In this document: piece by piece, positions 34,236-40,037 of the stretch
Position numbering within the stretch: position 1 is the first letter of the stretch
Layout of the letters: every line of letters starts with the position of its first letter
Assembly: GCF_014199685.1 (NCBI RefSeq)
Contig: NZ_JACHNZ010000033.1
Location: 1-40,037, forward strand
Direction of reading: 5' to 3'
DNA from: Sphingosinicella soli
GTDB taxonomy: Bacteria; Pseudomonadota; Alphaproteobacteria; Sphingomonadales; Sphingomonadaceae
DNA: 40,037 nucleotides
The notes under the pieces: model-generated
What the model saw: the letters and a program-made list of their open reading frames with translations, nothing else
Told to the model about the DNA's origin: nothing
The model's database searches: none
Made by a program: the position numbers and the translations under genes

Positions 34236-34666
34236 CGCCCCGCTTCTGGGAAACGAAACGGCTCGAAGAGATGTCGCGCGAGGAGTGGGAATCGCTCTGC
34301 GACGGCTGCGGCAAGTGCTGCCTGCACAAGCTCGAGGATGAAGACACCGGCGATCTGGTGCCCACCAACGTCGCCTGCCGCCTTCTCGATCGGCGTACGG
34401 GGCTCTGCTCCGACTATCGCAACCGCCGCGCGCATGTTCCCGAATGCGTGCGGCTGACCCCGGCGAAGGTGCGGACCATCGATTGGCTTCCCTCCACCTG
34501 CGCGTACCGTCTTCTCGAATATGGCGAGCCGCTGCCGCAGTGGCACCCGCTCATCACGGGCGACCCGGAAAGCGTGAAGCGCGCCGGCGAATCGGTGAGC
34601 GGATGGACGGTTTCGGAGGATGAAGCCGGTCCGCTCGAACATCACATGCTGGACCGCGCATTGTGA
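34223..34666 (+). CDS. YcgN family cysteine cluster protein
   Basis: 147 residues. Cys motif [14 protein letters not shown] (about 27-40), then [32 protein letters not shown] and TCAYRLL; the Cys spacing suggests metal or Fe-S binding. UPF0260/YcgN proteins are of unknown function. ATG 34223 lies within the end of the SCO gene (13-nt overlap). The next gene starts in a GTGA overlap, so three genes from SCO form one operon. Confidence 0.88.
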   Translation: MGTLTPRFWETKRLEEMSREEWESLCDGCGKCCLHKLEDEDTGDLVPTNVACRLLDRRTGLCSDYRNRRAHVPECVRLTPAKVRTIDWLPSTCAYRLLEYGEPLPQWHPLITGDPESVKRAGESVSGWTVSEDEAGPLEHHMLDRAL

Positions 34667-35406
34667 GCCTGGCGTTTCTGCGGCGCACGCTGTCGCGGCA
34701 ACCGGCACTGCCGGAAATCGTGGAGGTGGACGGCCGCACCGTGCCGCTTCGGGTGCGCGTCAGCCCCCGCGCCCGGCGCATGACGCTTCGCGCCGATGCC
34801 GCGCTCGGCTGTATCGGCCTCACCCTGCCCCACGGCGTTTCACAGCGCCGCGCCGCCGCCTTCCTTGATAGCCAGAAGCCTTGGATAGAGGCGTGCACGC
34901 GCAAATGGCCCTCGCCCCGGCCGTTCGAACCCGGCGGCGGCATCCCGTACGGCGATATCGAGCTGCGGATCGAATGGCGGGAGGATCTTCCGCGCACGGC
35001 GCGGCTGGAAGACGGCGTGCTCTATGTCGGCGGGCCCGCCGATGCGCTGGGTCGCCGCGTTGAAACCTGGCTGCGGCGCGAGGCGCAGCGTCTGCTCGGC
35101 GAAGATTGCACCGCGCTTGCAGCCGAGATCGGCCTGCCACCGCCGCCCGTGCGGCTGGGGGATACGACCGGCCGTTGGGGAAGCTGCAGCAGTCGCGGCG
35201 GGCTGGCGTTCAGCTGGCGGCTGGTGATGGCGCCTGAATACGTCCGCCGCGCTGTCGCTGCGCATGAAGTGGCGCACATCGTCCATCACAATCACGGCCC
35301 GGAATTCCACGCTTTGTGCAGCCGCTTGTCGGGCGCCACAGCGCGCAAGGCGACGCGCTGGCTCGCGGTGCACGGCGCCGCGCTACATTGGATCGGGCGC
35401 CGCTGA
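34663..35406 (+). CDS. YgjP/DUF45-type zinc metallopeptidase
   Basis: 247 residues. The zinc motif [16 protein letters not shown] (about 204-219) is a variant of the HExxH of SprT/YgjP proteins, with an added His 11-12 residues on. Before it come [21 protein letters not shown], and [21 protein letters not shown], all typical of the DUF45 family. Substrate unknown; the family is usually cytoplasmic. Start GTG 34663. Overlaps the convergent penicillin-binding protein gene by 24 bases. Confidence 0.87.
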   Translation: MSLAFLRRTLSRQPALPEIVEVDGRTVPLRVRVSPRARRMTLRADAALGCIGLTLPHGVSQRRAAAFLDSQKPWIEACTRKWPSPRPFEPGGGIPYGDIELRIEWREDLPRTARLEDGVLYVGGPADALGRRVETWLRREAQRLLGEDCTALAAEIGLPPPPVRLGDTTGRWGSCSSRGGLAFSWRLVMAPEYVRRAVAAHEVAHIVHHNHGPEFHALCSRLSGATARKATRWLAVHGAALHWIGRR

Positions 35407-37470
35407 AGGTTCCGTGGCCGGCGCGGCTTCTTCCAGCCACGCATTGTCGAGCGCCTGCCGGCGTTCGCCCGGCAGCGGATTGCCGTCGCCGTCAACCGGC
35501 ACTTCCACGGCCCCCTGATAGTCCGGTCCGCCGCGATAATATTCGTCGGGATAGCCCGCGATCGTGCCGTCCAGGCCGTAAACCTCCGCATCGGGTTCGC
35601 TCAGCGCATCGTCGATCTGGATGTTGCTGTTCAGCGCGACGACCGGCATGCCCTTGGTGGCCACGCGCATGAACGCCGCGAAGGCGCGCGCGGGCGCGGT
35701 GCCGCCCTGGAGCCCGCCGACGCGCTTGTTGTCGTCGCGGCCCATCCACACGCCCGCCGTAAGATCGCCGGTGAAGCCCACGAAATAGCCGTCCTTGTTG
35801 GAACTGGTCGTGCCGGTCTTGCCGGCCATCGGCCGCCCGATCTGCGCCTGCCGCCCGGTGCCGGTCTCGACTGCGGCCTGCAGAAGGTTGGTCATGTTGG
35901 CGGCGACCCAGGGTGCGACGAGGACGCGCGGATTTTCCGCCTCGCGCTCATAGAGCTTGCGCCCGCGCGCGGTTTCGATTCCCGTCACGGCATAGGGGCG
36001 GACCTCCATTCCGCCGCGCGCCACGGCGGCATAGGCGGAGGTCATGTCGATCAGGCGAACCGTGGAGGCGCCGAGCGCCATTGCGGGTTGGCGGCTGATC
36101 GGCGTCGAGATGCCGAAGCGCCGCGCCATGTCGGCAACCGAATCATAGCCGACGCGCGCGGCGAGCTGCACCGCGACCGTATTGATGGAGAGCGCGAAGG
36201 CCTGCCGAACCGTCACCTCGCCCGCGAAGCGCCCGTTCGAATTGCGCGGGCTCCAGCCGCCGATCCGGACGGGCTCGTCGACAACCAGATCGTCGGGAAG
36301 CACGCCGCTTTCGATCGCCGCGAGATAGACGAACAGCTTGAACGCCGAACCGGGCTGCCGCTCCGCGATCGTCGCGCGATTATAAAGCGATTCAACATAG
36401 TCCTTGCCGCCCACCATCGCGCGCACCGCCCCGTTGTGCGACAGCGCGACGAGCGCGCCCTGCGCGCCTGCGGGCGTCTGCGATCGCACGGAGTCTTCCG
36501 CCGCCTTCTGCATCGAAGACAATAATGTCGTGCGCACGACGAGCGGCTCGACCGTCTCGTCGGTCAGAATGTCGAGCTGCGACATCACCCAGTCGGTGAA
36601 ATAGCGCACATTGTTCTGCCGGGCCTGCGGCGCGAAGCTGATGTTCTTCAGATCCGCCTGCGCGGCGGCGAGATCGGGCAGCGGTTTGGCCTGGTGGATC
36701 ACCGACAGCACGACGGCCGCCCGCGCCCGCGCGCGTTCCGGATCGGACGAGGGCGCATAGCGCGACGGCGCCTTGACAAGACCCGCGATGATCGCCGCTT
36801 CAGGCAGGCTCAGCGTCTTCGCGCTGTGGCCGTAGAAGCGCCGGCTGGCGGCATCGATGCCGTAGGCGCCGCCGCCGAAATAGACGCGGTTCAGGTACAG
36901 TTCGAGGATCTGTTCCTTGCTGAACTTGCGCTCGATGGCGAGCGCGAGCAGGCCTTCCTTCGCCTTGCGTGTCCACGTGCGGTTGTTGTTGAGAAAGATG
37001 TTGCGCGCGAGCTGCTGCGTGATCGTGGAGGTCGCCTTCAGCCGGTCGCCGGTCTTCGCGCTCACGAAAATCGCGCGCGCGATGCCGATCGGGTCGATCC
37101 CCGGATGCCAGCGGAAGCGGCGGTCTTCCACCGCCAGCATCGCATCGGTCATCACCTCCGGAATCTCGTCATAGGTCAGCCACTGGCCGTAGGACGGGCC
37201 CACCGAAACGAGCACGGCGCCGTCCGCCGAAAGCACGCGGATCGACTGGCCGTTGGGCGACCGCATCATGTCGTCGAACGAGGGCAGCGACGACATCTGA
37301 ATGCCCACCGCGATCGCCAGAATGACGAGCAGGAGGGTTCCGAACGCGAGCGAGATCTTCAATGTGGATTTAAGAATGCGGCCCAAGGCGTGCGTATCCG
37401 TTACCGGTCCCCGTGCGCCGTGTATGCGCCAATCGCGGCGGCAACAAGGCCCGTTCGACGAAGCGACCAC
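35383..37470 (-). CDS. class A penicillin-binding protein (PBP1A-type)
   Basis: 695 residues from GTG 37470. One membrane helix (about 38-58), the GT51 glycosyltransferase domain with Glu115 in VEDRRFRWHPGIDPIGI, TSTITQQLARN and KAKEGLLALAIERKFSKEQILELYLN, then a transpeptidase domain: SxxK at Ser375-Lys378 (GSAFKLF), SIN at 428-430 and KTG at 551-553 (AGKTGTTSSNKDG). It makes and cross-links peptidoglycan strands. The start is uncertain; TTG 37386 would remove 28 residues and keep the helix. The tail after about 620 is acidic and low-complexity. Confidence 0.9.
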   Translation of the reverse strand: MVASSNGPCCRRDWRIHGARGPVTDTHALGRILKSTLKISLAFGTLLLVILAIAVGIQMSSLPSFDDMMRSPNGQSIRVLSADGAVLVSVGPSYGQWLTYDEIPEVMTDAMLAVEDRRFRWHPGIDPIGIARAIFVSAKTGDRLKATSTITQQLARNIFLNNNRTWTRKAKEGLLALAIERKFSKEQILELYLNRVYFGGGAYGIDAASRRFYGHSAKTLSLPEAAIIAGLVKAPSRYAPSSDPERARARAAVVLSVIHQAKPLPDLAAAQADLKNISFAPQARQNNVRYFTDWVMSQLDILTDETVEPLVVRTTLLSSMQKAAEDSVRSQTPAGAQGALVALSHNGAVRAMVGGKDYVESLYNRATIAERQPGSAFKLFVYLAAIESGVLPDDLVVDEPVRIGGWSPRNSNGRFAGEVTVRQAFALSINTVAVQLAARVGYDSVADMARRFGISTPISRQPAMALGASTVRLIDMTSAYAAVARGGMEVRPYAVTGIETARGRKLYEREAENPRVLVAPWVAANMTNLLQAAVETGTGRQAQIGRPMAGKTGTTSSNKDGYFVGFTGDLTAGVWMGRDDNKRVGGLQGGTAPARAFAAFMRVATKGMPVVALNSNIQIDDALSEPDAEVYGLDGTIAGYPDEYYRGGPDYQGAVEVPVDGDGNPLPGERRQALDNAWLEEAAPATEPSAAPDPM

Positions 37471-37513
37471 CCGCGCCGATCGCTTCCGGCAGGGCGGGCG
37501 CGGGCCGGAAAAG

Positions 37514-37528
37514 TTAATACTTGGTTAA
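37514..37528. promoter_or_regulatory. perfect CtrA-type box TTAA-N7-TTAA
   Basis: TTAATACTTGGTTAA, with the exact TTAA-N7-TTAA spacing of full CtrA sites in alphaproteobacteria. It sits in an AT-rich island (about 37510-37660) between the divergent penicillin-binding protein and one-TM protein genes, 43 bases from the start of the former. It could control either gene. Confidence 0.6.
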
Positions 37529-37653
37529 TTACTTGGACGCGACTGTTTTTCATTACGAGTACGCAAGAGTCATAAGTAAAGAATGGCTTAATCTGTTCGA
37601 CAATGAAATAATTCACCATATTGTTTCCGCTATCGATTACACTGCAGTTGCTC

Positions 37654-38334
37654 ATGAAACACGAAATCATCATCTTGCCCTCGGTTTCGGCAACCGCGAC
37701 GTTCGCGCAGCAGGAAAGATGGCTTCTGGCGGCGCTTCTGGCGGCGGCGGCGGCGGTATTCCTGCTGACGTTCTTTGCGATGCAGCCTTTCGTCGCCGAG
37801 CGGATCGCAGGCGAAATGCGGACTGATGACGGGTTTTCCGGAACGCCCGCCTTCGACATCGATGCGGCGCTTTCCGATCTCATGGATACGGAACCCGTAG
37901 ACCTGGCTGCAAGCGCCGCGCTGCCGCCCGCCGATGTCTTCGCCGAAGCGAAAGGGCCGCCCCTCAATCTTCTGGCACAGGTCCAGAAGCCGCGCGTCGT
38001 CGTTGCCGAAGCCGCGCCGGTTCCCGCCCCCCTCGTGCTTACCGAGGAAGAGCAGATGGTCGTGGACACGAACGCCGAACGCCGCGAGGTGAAGCTCGCG
38101 CTGGAACGGCTGTTCGTGCGTACGGAAAACGGCGACACCGGGCTTGCGGCGGCGGTGATCGTGCAGCCTTTGCTGCGCCGCGCCGAGCAGGCGGCCGGGC
38201 AGCTCGATGTCTACGGCGATGCGCTGCTGCTTTCCGAAGGATCGCTCATGAAGCAGGTGGCCTACGCCGGCTTCCAGGCCAGCCGCGCTGCGGTGATGAT
38301 GGATATCGAACGCGCCGAAGCAATTCTGGGCTGA
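37654..38334 (+). CDS. unrecognised one-TM protein
   Basis: 226 residues from ATG 37654. A short N-terminus, one membrane helix (about residues 24-42, WLLAALLAAAAAVFLLTFFAM), then a soluble part: acidic and Ala/Pro-rich to about 135, followed by two or three helices (EEEQMVVDTNAERREVKLALERLFV, GDTGLAAAVIVQPLLRRAEQAAGQLDVYGDALLL). I do not recognise a family. No good ribosome site; TTG codons at 37621 and 37648 are also in frame. It follows a CtrA-type box and lies upstream of a flippase gene, so an envelope role is possible. Confidence 0.6.
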   Translation: MKHEIIILPSVSATATFAQQERWLLAALLAAAAAVFLLTFFAMQPFVAERIAGEMRTDDGFSGTPAFDIDAALSDLMDTEPVDLAASAALPPADVFAEAKGPPLNLLAQVQKPRVVVAEAAPVPAPLVLTEEEQMVVDTNAERREVKLALERLFVRTENGDTGLAAAVIVQPLLRRAEQAAGQLDVYGDALLLSEGSLMKQVAYAGFQASRAAVMMDIERAEAILG

Positions 38335-38437
38335 ATCGCATTTTGGCTGAGGCGAACGGCGCTTCAAATCCCCTCACATTTTGCCGCGCGATCCTCTAAA
38401 GCGGTGCCATGAGGACGAACCGCCCGGCAGCCCGGGT

Positions 38438-39949
38438 TTGACCGAAAAGGCGGACGAAGGGACGCGCGACGCCGATACGGCTGCGCTCGCCAAGGGCGGA
38501 CGCACGAATTTCTTCGGGTTCGTGCTCCGGCTGCTGGCGCGTCTGCCGTTCCTGTTCATTGCCGGGCAGCTCTACGGCGCCGAGGCGCTCGGCCGCTTCG
38601 CGTACGCCACGATGATCGTGGAATTGATGGCGGCGCTCGCCACCATCGGCCTCAAGCGCGGCCTTGCCAGGGAACTCAGCAAGGGCGATCGCCCGGAAAG
38701 CCACGTCGTCGGCGATGGGCTGGTGCTTGCCTGGATGCTGTCGCTGATCGGTGCGCTCATCATGATCGCGCTGCCGCAGATCGTCTTCCCCAACAGCAAG
38801 ATCTCCGGGCTGGATCGCATTTTCCCGCTCACCGCGATGTTCATCGTCGGCTCGGATGTCGCGCTGGCGGCGCTTGCTTACCGGCACCGGGTCGGCGCGA
38901 CCGTAACGGCGCGCTCGATCGTGGAGCCCTGGGTGCTCACGATCTTCGCCGCAGCGCTCGCGATGATCCCGGAATGGAAGCCGGATGCGATGATCATCGC
39001 CTACGCCGTGTCGCTCGGCGCGGCGTTCGTCGCCTCCATCATACCGTGCGTGCGCCTGTTCGGTCTGCCCCGCGGCTGGCGACCGCATCCCGTCCGCCTG
39101 TTCCGCATGATGCGGGAAAACCTTCCGATCGCGGGCGCCGACGCCATCGAATGGGCGTCGCGGCGTATCGATCTGCTGATCCTCGGCCAGTTCGCGACGC
39201 CTGCGGTGCTCGGCATTTATTATGTCGCGCAGCAGGTCGTCACGCTGCCGCAGAAGCTGAAGGTGACGTTCGATCCGATCCTCGCACCTGTCATCACCAA
39301 TGGCCTCAAGCAGGCGAACAACGCCGTCATCGCCGGGCATCTCCGCCAGGTCGGTTTCTGGATTCTCGCCGCGCAGATCGGCATCGCGCTGTCGCTCGGC
39401 ATGACCGGGGAGGCCGTGCTCGATCTCGTCGGCGAAGGCTTCGGCGACGGCACGATGATCCTCAACCTGCTGCTGCTCGCCGAGATCGCCTATGTCACCG
39501 GCGCCGTTGCGGAAACCTGCCTCGTCTATACGGCGCGGCATCGCAATCTGATGCTGTCGGTGGCGACGCTTGCCGTGCAGGTCGGCCTCACGCTGGCGTT
39601 GATTCCGCTGTTCCGCATTCTGTTTCCGTCGGATTCGCCCAACGCCGCGGTGAACGGCATCGCCCCCGCCGCTGCGCTGCTCGTGTCGGCGCTGTTCGCG
39701 ACCGTCGTGAAATCGCGTCTGCTGCGCATCACGCTCGGCGAGCCCGTTTCCGGCTGGCGCTGGCCGATGCTTCTGGCGGCGGGCGCCGCCTTTGCGGTGG
39801 GCATTCTCGTGCAGCATTATCTGGACACGTACTGGGAACTCGTACTCGGGCTCCCGGCGATCCTCGCCACGTACGGCATCGTGCTCTGGTATCGCGGTTT
39901 CCAGGAAGAAGACCGGCTGCTGTTCGCGGGACGCAACAAGCCGCTCTAG
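38438..39949 (+). CDS. Wzx-like polysaccharide/lipid flippase (MOP superfamily)
   Basis: 503 residues from TTG 38438. About twelve to fourteen membrane helices, starting RTNFFGFVLRLLARLPFLFIAGQLYGAEALGRFAYATMIVE and with WASRRIDLLILGQFATPAVLGIYYVAQQ midway, typical of Wzx/oligosaccharide flippases that move undecaprenyl-linked sugars to the periplasm. A TTG at 38381 would add 19 residues; TTG 38438 gives the length before AKGGRTNFF that I remember for relatives. A 10-codon frame (38409-38441) ends in a TTGA overlap with this start. The stop is in a CTAG that adjoins an insertion sequence. Confidence 0.82.
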   Translation: MTEKADEGTRDADTAALAKGGRTNFFGFVLRLLARLPFLFIAGQLYGAEALGRFAYATMIVELMAALATIGLKRGLARELSKGDRPESHVVGDGLVLAWMLSLIGALIMIALPQIVFPNSKISGLDRIFPLTAMFIVGSDVALAALAYRHRVGATVTARSIVEPWVLTIFAAALAMIPEWKPDAMIIAYAVSLGAAFVASIIPCVRLFGLPRGWRPHPVRLFRMMRENLPIAGADAIEWASRRIDLLILGQFATPAVLGIYYVAQQVVTLPQKLKVTFDPILAPVITNGLKQANNAVIAGHLRQVGFWILAAQIGIALSLGMTGEAVLDLVGEGFGDGTMILNLLLLAEIAYVTGAVAETCLVYTARHRNLMLSVATLAVQVGLTLALIPLFRILFPSDSPNAAVNGIAPAAALLVSALFATVVKSRLLRITLGEPVSGWRWPMLLAAGAAFAVGILVQHYLDTYWELVLGLPAILATYGIVLWYRGFQEEDRLLFAGRNKPL

Positions 39950-39962
39950 GCGCTGTCTGCAT

Positions 39963-40037
39963 TCATTTTATCCAGATCATCGCGCAAGCGAGATGGACGA
40001 ATCCCATGAATGCGGTGAGGGTTTTCTCGCAGCGGAG
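39963..40037 (-). mobile_element. 3' end of an IS5-family transposase gene (partial)
   Basis: On the minus strand the frame reads LRCEKTLTAFMGFVHLACAMIWIK and then a TGA at 39965-39963. The pattern R-(Y/C)-E-K followed by a hydrophobic FVxLA segment is the C-terminus of IS5-family DDE transposases. The gene continues beyond the window. The left IS end would be near 39950, just after the flippase stop, whose CTAG matches the YTAR target of some IS5 members. The element boundary is inferred. Confidence 0.7.

Noticed and set aside
38409-38441. A 10-codon leader-like frame that ends in a TTGA overlap with the flippase start
   Set aside because: No ribosome site or known leader pattern; it may be chance.

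Overview
This GC-rich window looks like the origin-proximal part of an alphaproteobacterial chromosome, most likely from a sphingomonad (order Sphingomonadales). The evidence is the conserved gene order hemE / ppsR-maf-aroE-coaE-dnaQ around a non-coding stretch with DnaA boxes, the block mnmE-mnmG-rsmG-parA-parB with three parS sites, and small families common in this group (DUF6489, DUF1491, MmcB, a RegB/RegA pair). I see no rRNA, tRNA or CRISPR array. Both ends look broken: on the left a phospholipid-transporter gene stops abruptly in AT-richer DNA, and on the right the 3' end of an IS5-type transposase begins just past a flippase gene.

Layout. 0-5.3 kb: transporter fragment, DUF4870 membrane protein, acetyl-CoA synthetase, a CsgG-like secreted protein, a Nudix hydrolase, GTP cyclohydrolase I and, on the minus strand, a cyanovirin-like lipoprotein. 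5.4-7.6 kb (minus): a one-base-overlapping pair encoding an exported parallel beta-helix protein and an exported diheme cytochrome c; this pair recurs in bacteria without a known function. 7.7-12 kb (plus): N-acyl-D-amino-acid deacylase, a lemA-TPM-TPM membrane cluster and mscL, closed by a strong two-way terminator. 12-17.9 kb (minus): DUF6489, mnmE, mnmG, rsmG, parA and parB, with parS sites in and between them. 18-19.8 kb (plus): dienelactone hydrolase and quinone oxidoreductase. 19.8-24 kb (minus): hemE, hemJ, rho, a terC-type gene and rnk.

About 24.0-24.3 kb is the probable chromosome origin (oriC). From there the plus strand carries ppsR-maf-aroE-coaE-dnaQ, mostly coupled by 4-nt overlaps, then hpf, ptsN, a PilZ protein, DUF1491, a SleB-type cell-wall hydrolase and mmcB (24.3-31 kb). 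31-33.5 kb (minus): an ankyrin protein followed by a RegB/RegA redox two-component pair. 33.6-35.4 kb (plus): SCO1-like copper chaperone, YcgN-type protein and a YgjP-type metallopeptidase. 35.4-37.5 kb (minus): a class A penicillin-binding protein. 37.5-40 kb (plus): an AT-rich promoter island with a perfect CtrA-type box, an unrecognised one-TM protein, a Wzx-like flippase and the IS edge.

The middle of the window therefore joins replication start (oriC), segregation (parABS), tRNA modification (MnmE/MnmG), rRNA methylation (RsmG) and haem synthesis (HemE/HemJ). The flanks hold envelope, redox and nitrogen/stress regulatory genes. I do not see a clear new defence or mobile system. The least understood conserved items are the beta-helix/diheme cytochrome pair, the cyanovirin-like lipoprotein and the one-TM protein behind the CtrA box.
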